Assembly: GCA_963761325.1 (NCBI GenBank)
Contig: CAVXGZ010000008.1
Location: 744,001 to 808,000, forward strand
Direction: 5' to 3'
Origin: Streptantibioticus_C sp963761325
Lineage (GTDB): Bacteria; Actinomycetota; Actinomycetes; Streptomycetales; Streptomycetaceae
DNA: 64,000 nt
Shown here: one piece after another, positions 32,889-41,841 of the stretch
How the letters are laid out: every line of letters begins with the position of its first letter
How positions within the stretch are numbered: the first letter of the stretch is position 1
Translations under genes and position numbers: made by a program
The notes under the pieces: generated by a model
The model's input: the letters and a program-made list of their open reading frames with translations, nothing else
Databases searched by the model: none
Told to the model about the DNA's origin: nothing

Positions 32889-34520
32889 TCAGCAGACCGG
32901 CAGGCCGGGCACCGGCTGGTCGTTCTCGCCGCCGGAGAGGTAGACGTCGCTGACGTAGACGCCGGTGTTGCCGCTGTCGTCGTCGGTCTTGGCCCACCAC
33001 ACGTTCGTCCACGAGCCGTAGGTCTCCCGGCGGCCCAGATTCGCCTGGCAGTAGAAGTAGTCGGTGCCCGCCTTCAGGATGCCCTCGTGCGCGCCGCTGC
33101 TGGAGATCGAGTCGGCCTGCCGCCACACGTGGCAGTCGTACTTGCCGCCGCCGATCCCGGCGCAGGAGGGTGCGACCGGCTTGGGCGGCGCGGGGTGTGC
33201 CGTCGTGGGCGCCGGCGCGGGGCGGTGGGTGGCCGGGCGGGCGGTGGTCGGTGCCGCAGTGTGCCGGGCGGGGGCGGTGCGGGACGGCGACGCGGACGGC
33301 GGGACGGAGGCCGGGGCAGATCCGAACGCCGGCAGGCCCGGGCCGGCCGGGTGGCCGCCGCCGGCCGCGCCGGTGTGGCCGCCCGGACCGCCGGCGAGCG
33401 CGTACGCCACTCCCCCGCCGACCAGCAGCACGGCCGCGACCGCGCCGGCGAGCACACCCCGCCGCCGGCCGCGGCTCTCGGACGGCGGTCGGTCCGGGGC
33501 GGCCGGCGGCTGGTGGCGGGCGGCCAACGGCGCCGGCTGGTAGGGGCTTCTGGCCCGGTCGGCCGGCATCGGGTTGGTCGGGGGCTGGCGGAATCCGGCG
33601 CCGGACGCCGGGGCCGGCGCGGGCGGGACGTAGGGGACGTCCGCGGCGCCCGCCGTCGGCGCAACGGCCGGGGAGCCTGGGGCCACCGCCCGGAGCAGTT
33701 GCCCGGCCCGCGCCGCGGAGGGCCGTCGCGCCGGGTCCTTGCGCAGCATCTCGTGCAGCACCGGCGCCAACGGACCGGCCCGGCGCGGTGGCGGGAGTTC
33801 CTCGGTGACGATCGCGTTGAGGGTCGGCCAGACCGAGGAGCGGTGGAAGGGCGCGGACCCCTCGACGGCCGCGTACAGCGTCATCCCCAGTGACCAGATG
33901 TCCGAGGCCGGCCCGGGTTCCTCGCCCTGGGCGCGTTCCGGCGGCAGGTAGTCGAGCGAGCCGACCAGTTCGCCGGCCCGGGTGAGCTTCGCCTCGGCCT
34001 CCGTCTCCTGGATGCTGGCGATGCCGAAGTCGGTGAGCACCACCCGGCCGCCGCGCTCCAGCAGCACGTTGCCCGGTTTGACGTCGCGGTGCAGCACCCC
34101 GGCGCGGTGCGCGGCGTCCAGCGCCTCGGCCACCCCGGCGCCGATCGCGGCCGCCCTGATCGGGTCCAACGCGCCCTCCCGGCCGAGCACGTCGTCCAGC
34201 GAGGAGCCGTCCACCAGTTCCATCACGATGAGCGGGCGGCCGTCCTCCTCGGTCACGTCGTGCACGGTGACGACCCCGGCGTGCCGGATGCGGACCGCGG
34301 CGCGCGCCTCGCGCCGCATGCGGGAGCTGACGTCGGTCCACTCCGGCGCCGAGGGGTTCACCGACGCGTGCAGGATCTTGACGGCGACCTCGCGGCCGAG
34401 CACCTCGTCCGTCGCCCGGCAGACGACGCCCATACCGCCCCGGCCGAGGGTGCCGGTCACCCGGTAGCGCCCCGCCAGCAGCCGCCCGGTCAGGTCGCCG
34501 CCGTCGTCTCCGGTCGCCAC
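32889..34520 (-). CDS. Ser/Thr protein kinase (PknB-like) with secreted Cys-rich sensor domain
   Basis: 543 aa. Kinase domain 18-280: Gly loop GRGGMG (26-31), Lys48, catalytic HRDVKPGN (Asp145), DFG (164-166) and APE-like PPE (193-195). A Pro-rich juxtamembrane region leads to one transmembrane helix (about 355-376), a Pro/Thr linker (380-450), and an extracytoplasmic module 452-543 with cysteines 453, 463, 491 and 543. That module (VWWAKTDDDSGNTGVYVSDV, then NDQPVPGLPVC) resembles small SH3-like secreted proteins of streptomycetes rather than PASTA repeats. GTG 34520 with AGGGAGGG upstream. Confidence 0.92.
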   Translation of the reverse strand: MATGDDGGDLTGRLLAGRYRVTGTLGRGGMGVVCRATDEVLGREVAVKILHASVNPSAPEWTDVSSRMRREARAAVRIRHAGVVTVHDVTEEDGRPLIVMELVDGSSLDDVLGREGALDPIRAAAIGAGVAEALDAAHRAGVLHRDVKPGNVLLERGGRVVLTDFGIASIQETEAEAKLTRAGELVGSLDYLPPERAQGEEPGPASDIWSLGMTLYAAVEGSAPFHRSSVWPTLNAIVTEELPPPRRAGPLAPVLHEMLRKDPARRPSAARAGQLLRAVAPGSPAVAPTAGAADVPYVPPAPAPASGAGFRQPPTNPMPADRARSPYQPAPLAARHQPPAAPDRPPSESRGRRRGVLAGAVAAVLLVGGGVAYALAGGPGGHTGAAGGGHPAGPGLPAFGSAPASVPPSASPSRTAPARHTAAPTTARPATHRPAPAPTTAHPAPPKPVAPSCAGIGGGKYDCHVWRQADSISSSGAHEGILKAGTDYFYCQANLGRRETYGSWTNVWWAKTDDDSGNTGVYVSDVYLSGGENDQPVPGLPVC

Positions 34521-34635
34521 GCGGACCCTCCCTGGTTCACCACCGGCCGCCGTGCGCGCCGACCCGCTCCCGTCCTGACCCTCACCACCCTAGAGGAGCC
34601 GCCGGAACGCCAACTCCCGTGCGGCGCGGGCCGGG

Positions 34636-35652
34636 TCACGAGAGTGACGGGGCGTCAGAAAGGTGCCGGAGCGTCGACGCGAGCGGGCGTACGACGTGCC
34701 GGCGCAGCCAGGCGAGCCGTGCGGCGTCGTATCCGCGGGGTACCGCCTCGACCCACATGATCAGGTGGAGGTACGAGCGGTACAACGTCAGACGTCGACG
34801 CGCCGCCGCGTCGAAGGTCACCGAGCCGCCGGCCGACCGGTAGCCGGCCAGGAAGGCGTCGTCCCGCCGGATGTCGTCGAACAGGGCCAGCGACACGAAG
34901 TCGGCGAGCGGGTCCCCCCAGAACGCCCGCTCGGCGTCGATGAGCCCACCGATGCGCGGAGCGTCGGAACCGGCGCCCTCGACCAGGATGTTGCCGTCCC
35001 ACAGGTCGAAGTGGACGAGGCTCGGGGTCGTCACCTCGTCCAGCACCGCGCCGTGCGCCGCGAACAACTCCCGTATCCGGTCCGAGGGTTCGGGCAGCGG
35101 GACGCCGAACCGGTCCGCGTCGGCGAGCACCGCGTCGACCATGTCGGAGAACGCCTCGCGCCAGCCGGCGCGCAACGGGCCGAACGGTAGCGCGGGATAG
35201 CCGAACGCCGTGCCGGTGACGCCGTGCAGGGCGGCCACGTGGCGTCCCAACTCGGCACGCAGGCGCCGCCGTTGCCGGTCGTCGATGCGGTCGCCCGACG
35301 CGTGCCAGTCGACTCCTGGGCACGCGGTCATCACGAGGTGGCCGCCCGCCGGAACGCCGCCGTGCGTGGGCGGCAGCACGGCCGGCACGGGCACGCCCAC
35401 CGCCTCCCGCGCCAGTTCGTAGAAGCGCGCCTCGGTGGCGAGCAGGTCCCGCTCGTAGCTCAGGACCGGGACGCCGGAACCCGGCGCCAGCTTGACCACC
35501 AGCCCCGGACCGCTCGGCCGGCGCACCCGGAAGACCGTGTTGAAGGTGCCGCCGGCGAGTTGCTCGCGGTCCACCACGTCGTCCGGGGGCACGCCCACCG
35601 CCCGCAGCGCGGCATCGAGCCGGACCCGGTCGTCATCGGCCTCGCGATCCAC
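34636..35652 (-). CDS. APH-type phosphotransferase (aminoglycoside/hydroxyurea kinase-like)
   Basis: 338 aa protein-kinase-like small-molecule kinase. Gly-rich loop LAGGTFNTVFRV, Lys in LVVKLAPG, catalytic loop SLVHFDLWDGNILVEG (HxDxxxxN) and metal Asp in GGLIDAERAFWGDP. The substrate may be an aminoglycoside, a macrolide or a metabolite such as a sugar or choline. GTG 35652, AGGGAG upstream. No resistance cluster nearby. Confidence 0.87.
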   Translation of the reverse strand: MDREADDDRVRLDAALRAVGVPPDDVVDREQLAGGTFNTVFRVRRPSGPGLVVKLAPGSGVPVLSYERDLLATEARFYELAREAVGVPVPAVLPPTHGGVPAGGHLVMTACPGVDWHASGDRIDDRQRRRLRAELGRHVAALHGVTGTAFGYPALPFGPLRAGWREAFSDMVDAVLADADRFGVPLPEPSDRIRELFAAHGAVLDEVTTPSLVHFDLWDGNILVEGAGSDAPRIGGLIDAERAFWGDPLADFVSLALFDDIRRDDAFLAGYRSAGGSVTFDAAARRRLTLYRSYLHLIMWVEAVPRGYDAARLAWLRRHVVRPLASTLRHLSDAPSLS

Positions 35653-35888
35653 CGTGCTCCCTTCGGCCGTCCGGCACCACCCCGGTCACCGGCACCGACC
35701 GGTCTCCTACCCACATCCGCGGTGCGAGCAGGTGGGTGTTCGCCGATACGGCGCGCGGCTTGATGGAACGGCCGCCCTCGGGCGCGGTGCGGCACCGGGC
35801 GAGGACTTCCTCCGTCCGCGTTCCGGGCGCGCGGCGTGACCGGCCGGCTCGTGCGCCACGCGGCCTCGGCCGCACGCCCTCGCGGTAC

Positions 35889-36341
35889 TCAGCCGTTCGG
35901 GCGGAGCGTCCACACCACGGTCATCTCGCCGGTGACCGCCTCGTCCTCGCGCTGGATGGCGATGCTCACCGGGAACTCGGGCCGCTCGCCCGCGTCGAGT
36001 TCCGCGATCACGTCGGCGATCGGGCGGCCCAGCGTGGCGGTGGCGGTCACCGGGCCCATGGCGAGCTTCTTGTAGGCGATCTCGGCGCGCACCGCGAGCG
36101 GCACGGCGCGGGAGAGCTGGTCGCCGAACGCGGCGAGCACGATGGCGCCGCTGGCGGACTCGGCCAGGGTGAACATCGCGCCGGCGTGCGGGCCGCCGAC
36201 GTGGTTGTGGTAGTCGGGCTGGTCGGGCAGCCGGACGACCGCGCGCTCCGCCGTGGTCTCCAGGTACTCCAGATTCAGGGTGCGGGCCATCGGCACGGTG
36301 GCCGCGAGCATCTCGCCGATCGAGGGCGTGGTCTCAGACAT
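35889..36341 (-). CDS. PaaI/DUF4442-type hot-dog thioesterase
   Basis: 150 aa hot-dog fold: PDYHNHVGGPHAGAMFTLAE carries the HxxGPHAGA motif of the YiiD/DUF4442-like group, followed by SGAIVLAAFGDQ. Probably hydrolyses acyl-CoA. ATG 36341; weak ribosome site but a TAACAT-like -10 about 8 nt upstream suggests a very short leader. Confidence 0.85.
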   Translation of the reverse strand: MSETTPSIGEMLAATVPMARTLNLEYLETTAERAVVRLPDQPDYHNHVGGPHAGAMFTLAESASGAIVLAAFGDQLSRAVPLAVRAEIAYKKLAMGPVTATATLGRPIADVIAELDAGERPEFPVSIAIQREDEAVTGEMTVVWTLRPNG

Positions 36342-36415
36342 GCGCGGCATGTTACCAGTCAGTAGCCAAGCGGCCCAGGCCCGCCGGACACCCGGTCCGC
36401 GTAGGGTTTGCCGCC

Positions 36416-37405
36416 ATGTGGCCTGGAGACCAGCAGCACCCGGGCGGGCAGCGGAACCCGTCGAACCACCCCGAGCAGCAGCCGCGGAACCCGTACCAGA
36501 AACCGCCGGGCGGCGCGTACCCGCCACAGCCGCCCCAACAGCCTTACGGCACACCGCAGTACGGCGCACCCCCGCCCGGCCAGGCGGGACCTCCGGCCTC
36601 CCCCTTCGGTCCGGCCCCGCAGCCGTGGGGAGCGCCGGGTCCGGCCGCCCGGCCGCCGGGGCCGCCCGGCCGGCGCCGCGGAACCGTCGTGGCGGCGGCG
36701 CTGACCGGGGCCGTGGTGCTGGCGGCCGGCGTGACGGCGGTGCTGATGACCAGGGGCGGCGGCGGTACGCCGCGGTCGCACGTCTCGTCGGCGTCGGGTT
36801 CGGCCTCGCCAGGCCCGGCGGGCGGCGGCGGGACCCGCGACAGCGACAACAAGCCCACCGTGCCCGGCTGGCAGGTGGTGGCGAACGCCCAGCACGAGGC
36901 GGCCTACGACGTGCCGGGGAACTGGGTGGTGAAGGGGTCATCCTGGTACGACGTGTTCGGCGACGCGGACGGCAACCCGAAGATCGCCGTCACCGGCGCG
37001 GCCCATCTCCAGGAGGACTACTGCGGCCTGGGATCCCCGCTGGCGGGCACCGGCGTGCGCGGCCACACGCACGCCACCAGCCTGCCGAGTGCCGCGCACG
37101 ACGACGCGGTCTCCACCGCCTACTACGGCTTCAACGACTTCAAGGGACCCAAGGGCAGGCTGACCAGCACCGCGCCGGTCCCGTTCGGCAGCCGGCACGG
37201 CGTGCACGGCTACCTGGCCACCGCCTCGGAGTCGTTCGGGAAGCCGGGCAGGTGCACCAGGAACGGCACGGTCTACGTGATCGCGTGGCTGGACGCGCAC
37301 CACGAGGTGAGCGAGTGGGTGCTGTGGACCGGCACCGGAGCGGCCGGCGCCCCGACCGCGGGCACCATAGCCACCGTCGAGGCGAGCCTGCGCGCCGACT
37401 CCTGA
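36416..37405 (+). CDS. Membrane-anchored secreted protein with Pro/Gln-rich cytoplasmic tail
   Basis: 329 aa: residues 1-85 Pro/Gln/Gly-rich and disordered (PYGTPQYGAPPPG), transmembrane helix about 89-110 (TVVAAALTGAVVLAAGVTAVLM), Gly/Ser linker, then an external domain from 145 on with a Cys pair (CGLG near 203, CTRN near 279). Streptomycetes carry many such paralogues of unknown role. ATG 36416. Divergent from the hot-dog gene. Confidence 0.82.
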   Translation: MWPGDQQHPGGQRNPSNHPEQQPRNPYQKPPGGAYPPQPPQQPYGTPQYGAPPPGQAGPPASPFGPAPQPWGAPGPAARPPGPPGRRRGTVVAAALTGAVVLAAGVTAVLMTRGGGGTPRSHVSSASGSASPGPAGGGGTRDSDNKPTVPGWQVVANAQHEAAYDVPGNWVVKGSSWYDVFGDADGNPKIAVTGAAHLQEDYCGLGSPLAGTGVRGHTHATSLPSAAHDDAVSTAYYGFNDFKGPKGRLTSTAPVPFGSRHGVHGYLATASESFGKPGRCTRNGTVYVIAWLDAHHEVSEWVLWTGTGAAGAPTAGTIATVEASLRADS

Positions 37406-37547
37406 ACGCGCGGGGCTGCGGCCGGGCGGTGGGAGGGCGCCGACGCCTCCTTGTGACGTCATCGATCACGTTCGATGCCTTGACCCCGCCCCGCTTCTCC
37501 GCGTGAATGTGGGCTCCGAACTGCTGATTCCTTCTTGAGGAGGCGGC

Positions 37548-38996
37548 GTGACAAGCTCACAGCCCCGGGTGTCGGGGGTGGAAACCCGCTCCATCGACTA
37601 CGTTCCGTTGCGGGAGCGGCACGGCAAGTTGTGGCATCTGGGGCCACTGTGGTTCATGTCGAACGCGCAGATCGCCACGCTCGCGGTCGGCCTGATCAGC
37701 ATCACGACCGGGGGCAACCTGGTCTGGTCGCTGATCTCGATCGTGGCCGGCACGATCCTCGGCACGTTCTTCATGGCGTTCCACTCGGCCCAGGGCCCGC
37801 AGCTCGGCCTGCCGCAGATGATCCAGTCCAGGCCGCAGTTCGGCTACATCGGCGCCCTGCTGGTGTGGCTGTTCGCCTACGTGCAGTACGCCGGGTTCAA
37901 CGTCTTCAACACGATCCTGGCCGGCCAGGCGATGAGCAAGACCGCGCACGGCGGCGTGAAGTGGTGGGTCGCGGGCATCACGGTGCTGGCGCTGATCGTG
38001 GCGCTGGTGGGCTACGACGTCATCCACCGCGCGGAGCAGTTCCTCACCTACGCCTTCCTGGTCATCTTCGGCATCTTCACCATCGGCGTGCTGTTCTCGC
38101 TGCACTACCCGGCCGGCTCGTTCGACCTGAGCGGCTTCAAGTGGACGCCGTTCCTGGGCCAGTTCGGCGTGGTGGCCGGCTACCAGATCAGCTGGGCGAT
38201 CTACGTCTCGGACTACTCGCGCTACCTGCCGCCCGACGTCACGGTCCGCAAGACCTTCTACTGGACGTACTTCGGCTCGGCGATCGGCGGCGCCTGGCTG
38301 ATGATCCTGGGCTGCCTGCTGGCGGCCTGGGCGGGCAAGAACTTCGACACGATCGGCTCGATCGACGCGGCGGGCGACAAGGTCTTCCACGGCTTCGGCG
38401 CGATCGTGCTGATCTTCTCGGCACTCGGCCTGGTGTCGGTCACCGCGCTGAACATGTACGGCGGTTCGCTGACGCTGATCAGCGCCGCGGACTCGATCCG
38501 CAAGATCAAGCCGACGGTCAGCGTGCGGCTGGTCACCCTGGGGGTCACCGCCGCGCTCTCGCTGGTCGGCGCACTGGCGGCCACCTCCCACTTCCTGGAG
38601 AACTTCAACAACTTCCTGCTGCTGGTGCTCTACCTGTTCATCCCGTGGACCGCGGTCAACCTGATGGACTACTACGTGGTGCGGCGCGGCCACTACGCCA
38701 TCGCCGAGATCTTCAACCCGCATGGCATGTACGGACGTTGGGGCTGGCGCGGCATCACCGCCTACCTGGTGGGCTTCGCCGCGATGATCCCGTTCTTCTC
38801 GGTCGGCACGCTCTACGTCGGCCCGGTCGCCCACGCGTTGGGCGGCGCGGACATCTCGCTGTTCATCGGACTGCCGGTCTCCGGACTCCTGTACTGGTGG
38901 TTCGCCCGGACGATCGACGTCGAGGCCGAGAAGCGCGTCGCGAAGCGGGAGGCGGCGGACCTGGACGTGGCCGACCGGGTGCCCGGCACGGTGTGA
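37548..38996 (+). CDS. NCS1-family cytosine/purine/allantoin permease
   Basis: 482 aa with 12 hydrophobic helices. NCS1 landmarks: DYVPLRERHGKLWHLGPLWF at the N-terminus, GPQLGLPQMIQSRPQFGYIG, and the helix-8 region FSALGLVSVTALNMYGGSLT. Likely sodium- or proton-driven uptake of a nucleobase or hydantoin. GTG 37548 preceded by GAGGAGG. The upstream gap contains TGACGTCA and ATCGA-N6-TCGAT, weak regulator-site candidates. No purine catabolism genes adjoin. Confidence 0.92.
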   Translation: MTSSQPRVSGVETRSIDYVPLRERHGKLWHLGPLWFMSNAQIATLAVGLISITTGGNLVWSLISIVAGTILGTFFMAFHSAQGPQLGLPQMIQSRPQFGYIGALLVWLFAYVQYAGFNVFNTILAGQAMSKTAHGGVKWWVAGITVLALIVALVGYDVIHRAEQFLTYAFLVIFGIFTIGVLFSLHYPAGSFDLSGFKWTPFLGQFGVVAGYQISWAIYVSDYSRYLPPDVTVRKTFYWTYFGSAIGGAWLMILGCLLAAWAGKNFDTIGSIDAAGDKVFHGFGAIVLIFSALGLVSVTALNMYGGSLTLISAADSIRKIKPTVSVRLVTLGVTAALSLVGALAATSHFLENFNNFLLLVLYLFIPWTAVNLMDYYVVRRGHYAIAEIFNPHGMYGRWGWRGITAYLVGFAAMIPFFSVGTLYVGPVAHALGGADISLFIGLPVSGLLYWWFARTIDVEAEKRVAKREAADLDVADRVPGTV

Positions 38997-39020
38997 CCCG
39001 CTGAGACACCGGCGGCGCCC

Positions 39021-39076
39021 ACCCTCGCACCGACAAATCGAGTCTCCTTGACAAAAAGATTTGTCGGTGTGAGGGT
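39021..39076. promoter_or_regulatory. 19-bp inverted repeat overlapping the ribosome site of the ArsR gene
   Basis: Arms 39021-39039 (ACCCTCGCACCGACAAATC) and 39058-39076 pair at 18 of 19 positions around an 18-nt loop. TTGACA (39048-39053) lies in the loop, and the right arm ends in GAGGGT, the ribosome site of the ATG at 39083. It may act as ArsR operator, RNA hairpin, terminator of the upstream permease, or several of these. Confidence 0.7.
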
Positions 39077-39082
39077 GGTGGC

Positions 39083-39712
39083 ATGTTCGAAGTAGCGGTG
39101 ATCGAGGACCCGGCGGCCGCCGAGGCGTCCCTCGATCCGATCCGATCGCGGCTGCTGGCCGCGCTCGCGGAGCCCGGCTCCGCGACCACCCTGGCCGCCA
39201 GGGTCGGCCTGCCGCGCCAGAAGGTGAACTACCACCTCAGATCGCTGGAACGGCACGGCCTGGTCGAGCTCGTCGAGGAACGCCGCAAGGGCAACGTCAC
39301 CGAGCGGGTGCTGCGGGCCACGGCGTCCTCCTACGTCATCTCGCCGGCCGCGCTCGCCGACGTCGAGCCGGATCCCGGGCGCTCGCCGGACCGGCTGTCG
39401 GCGCGCTGGCTGCTCGCGGTGGCCGCCCGGCTGGTGCGGGACGCGGGCGACCTGATCACCGGTTCCGCCCGGGCCGGCAAGCCGGTCGCCACGTTCGCGA
39501 TGGACGGCACGGTGCGCTTCGCCTCGGCGGCGCAACGGGCCGCGTTCGCCGAGGAGTTGGCGCAGGCGGTCACCGCGCTGGTGGCCAGGTACCACGACGA
39601 CGGCGCCCCGCGCGGGCGCGACCACCGGGTGGTCGTCGCGCTGCACCCCGGCGTCACCACCGGCAGGGCCGCCCCGAGGACATCCGACGAGGCCACCGCA
39701 GAGGAGCGTTGA
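39083..39712 (+). CDS. ArsR-family HTH regulator
   Basis: 209 aa; winged helix at about 15-80 (SRLLAALAEPGSATTLAARV, then GLPRQKVNYHLRSLERHGLV). The rest is helical with no metal-binding cysteines. It is followed 1 nt later by an SRPBCC gene; ArsR-SRPBCC (AHSA1) pairs are common autoregulated units in actinomycetes. A large inverted repeat covers its promoter and ribosome site. Confidence 0.9.
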   Translation: MFEVAVIEDPAAAEASLDPIRSRLLAALAEPGSATTLAARVGLPRQKVNYHLRSLERHGLVELVEERRKGNVTERVLRATASSYVISPAALADVEPDPGRSPDRLSARWLLAVAARLVRDAGDLITGSARAGKPVATFAMDGTVRFASAAQRAAFAEELAQAVTALVARYHDDGAPRGRDHRVVVALHPGVTTGRAAPRTSDEATAEER

Positions 39713-39713
39713 C

Positions 39714-40463
39714 ATGCCACACGAATTCGACGTGAACGAGGAGATCCAGCTCGACGCGACCCCCGAGCAGGTGTGGGCGGCGATCGCCACCGGCCCCGGT
39801 GTCGACTCGTGGTTCATGGGCCGCAGCGAGATCCGGCCCGGCGAGGGCGGCCGCACCGCGCTCAGCCTGCTCGGCCACACCCAGGAGGCCACGATCACCG
39901 CCTGGGAGCCGGGAAAACGTTTCGCCTACCGCGGCGACCCCGCCCCCGACGGCACCTTCATGGCCTTCGAGTACCTGATCGAGGCCCGCGACGGCGGCGG
40001 CACCGTACTGCGCATGGTGCACAGCGGCCTGCTCGACGACGACTGGGAGGAGCAGTACGACGCCCTGAGCGTGGGCGACGGCATGTACCTGCGCAAACTC
40101 GCCGCGTACCTCGCGCACTTCCCCGACCGGGTGGCGGTCCGCAACCTGTTCGTGCCGGGCCCGCCGGTCGCCGACCCCGGCCGGGTGTGGGCCGCCTTCA
40201 AGGACGCGCTCGGCCTCACCGGCACCGTCGCCCCGGGCGACCCGGTCCGGCTGGCGGTGGACCGGCCCGAACCGGTGGACGGCGTGGTGGAGTTCGCCCG
40301 CGAACCGGGCTTCCTCGGGGTGCGCACCGCCGACTCGCTCTACATGTTCGTCCACGGCTACCGGGACGCGGTCGTGGTGGAACGGCACGACTTCACCGGC
40401 GAGTCGGACGGGAAGCCGGCCGAACACGCCTGGCGGTCCTGGCTGGCCGGCCTCGCCGGCTGA
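39714..40463 (+). CDS. SRPBCC (AHSA1/START-like) domain protein
   Basis: 249 aa: N-terminal AHSA1-type SRPBCC domain (IQLDATPEQVWAAIATGPGV, then WEPGKRFAYRG, then HSGLLDDDWEEQYDAL) and a shorter second domain from about 145 on. Hydrophobic ligand binding is expected; ligand unknown. ATG 39714 just after the ArsR stop, so co-translated and co-regulated. Confidence 0.9.
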   Translation: MPHEFDVNEEIQLDATPEQVWAAIATGPGVDSWFMGRSEIRPGEGGRTALSLLGHTQEATITAWEPGKRFAYRGDPAPDGTFMAFEYLIEARDGGGTVLRMVHSGLLDDDWEEQYDALSVGDGMYLRKLAAYLAHFPDRVAVRNLFVPGPPVADPGRVWAAFKDALGLTGTVAPGDPVRLAVDRPEPVDGVVEFAREPGFLGVRTADSLYMFVHGYRDAVVVERHDFTGESDGKPAEHAWRSWLAGLAG

Positions 40464-40539
40464 CCGGAGCCCCTGAACAGCCCTCGGCGGGACGGGAATT
40501 GGTTCGACACGCGGTCACGGCCCCGGCGATAGTCGACGG

Positions 40540-41841
40540 GTGACGACCGAACCCTCCCGCGGCGGGCCGCGCGCGCTCTCGTCCCGTCTCCCGCCGTGGG
40601 TGAGTCGCGACTACGTGCTGCTGACCGGCTCGGCGGTCGTCACCGGCGTCGGCGGGGCCGGCTCGATGGTCGCCGCGGCGTTCGCGGTGCTGCGCGGCGG
40701 CGGCGACGCCACCGCCGTGGGCGCGGTGGCCGCCGCCCGGACGGTGACCCTGGTGCTCTTCCTGCTCGTCGGCGGCGCGGTCGCCGACCGGCTGCCGCGC
40801 CACCGGGTGATGGTCGCCTCCAACATCCTCAACTGCGCGTCGCAGGCCGCCTTCGCTTTCCTGGTGCTGACCGGGCATCCGCCGGTGTGGCAGATGGCCG
40901 GGCTCAGCGCGCTCGGCGGCGTCGGGCAGGCGTTCTTCAACCCGGCCGCCGAGGGCATGCTGATGGCCGGCACCCGATCCGCCCACGCGGGCCAGGCGTT
41001 CGCCTTCTTCCGGATCAGCGTCAACGGCGCGACCATCGGCGGCTCCGCGCTCGCCGGCGCGCTGATCGCCGCGGTGGGCCCCGGGTGGGTGCTCGCGCTG
41101 GAGGCGGCCGGCTTCGCGGTCGCCGCGCTGCTGCGCTCGTTCCTGCGGGTGACCGGGCCGCCCGCGCAGCCGGCCGGCGGCGGGATGGTGAGCGATCTGC
41201 GCGACGGCTGGCGGGAGTTCACCGCCCGGCGCTGGCTGTGGGGCATCGTCGCGGCGTTCTCCGTGATCAACGCGGTCTTCTCGGCGAGCGAGGCGGTCTA
41301 CGGCCCGCTGGTCGCCCAACGGCGGCTCGGCGGCGCGGCGCCCTGGGGGCTGGCGCTCGCCGCGTTCGGCCTGGGCACGCTGCTCGGCGGCGTGGTCATG
41401 ACGCGCTGGCGGCCCCGGCGGCTGCTGCTGTCCGGAACGCTGTGCGTCTTCCCGCTGGCGTCCGTGCTGGTCGTGCTCGCCGTGGTGCCGCCGGTGCCGG
41501 TGATCGACGCGGCGATGCTGGTGAGCGGGCTGGGCATCGAGGTGTTCGGCGTGTCCTGGATGATCGCCGTGCACCAGGAGGTGCCGCACGACAAGCTGTC
41601 GCGGGTCTCCGCCTACGACTGGCTCGGCTCGGTCTCCGTCATCCCGGTCGCCACCGCGCTGGCCGGTCCGGCGGCCGACGCCGTGGGGCTGTCCACCGCG
41701 CTGTGGATCAGCGCCGCCGCGGTGGTGCTGCTGACCGCCGCGGTGCTCGCCCTGCCGGAGGTGCGCCGCCTGGCCCGGACCGCGCCGGACGCCGCCCGCG
41801 AAGCCGCGCCCGACGGGCCGAACGCGCTCACCCCACGCTGA
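40540..41841 (+). CDS. MFS transporter (enterobactin-exporter-like, MFS_3 type)
   Basis: 433 aa, 11-12 helices. GGAVADRLPRHRVMVASNIL is the loop 2-3 MFS motif; EVFGVSWMIAVHQEVPHDKLSRV matches the MFS_3/EntS-like group. Substrate unknown. GTG 40540. It overlaps the convergent gene at 41828 by 14 nt. Confidence 0.89.
   Translation: MTTEPSRGGPRALSSRLPPWVSRDYVLLTGSAVVTGVGGAGSMVAAAFAVLRGGGDATAVGAVAAARTVTLVLFLLVGGAVADRLPRHRVMVASNILNCASQAAFAFLVLTGHPPVWQMAGLSALGGVGQAFFNPAAEGMLMAGTRSAHAGQAFAFFRISVNGATIGGSALAGALIAAVGPGWVLALEAAGFAVAALLRSFLRVTGPPAQPAGGGMVSDLRDGWREFTARRWLWGIVAAFSVINAVFSASEAVYGPLVAQRRLGGAAPWGLALAAFGLGTLLGGVVMTRWRPRRLLLSGTLCVFPLASVLVVLAVVPPVPVIDAAMLVSGLGIEVFGVSWMIAVHQEVPHDKLSRVSAYDWLGSVSVIPVATALAGPAADAVGLSTALWISAAAVVLLTAAVLALPEVRRLARTAPDAAREAAPDGPNALTPR

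Noticed and set aside
34636..35652. Dedicated antibiotic-resistance gene
   Set aside because: APH fold is clear, but there is no linked resistance or biosynthesis gene and the family includes many metabolic kinases.
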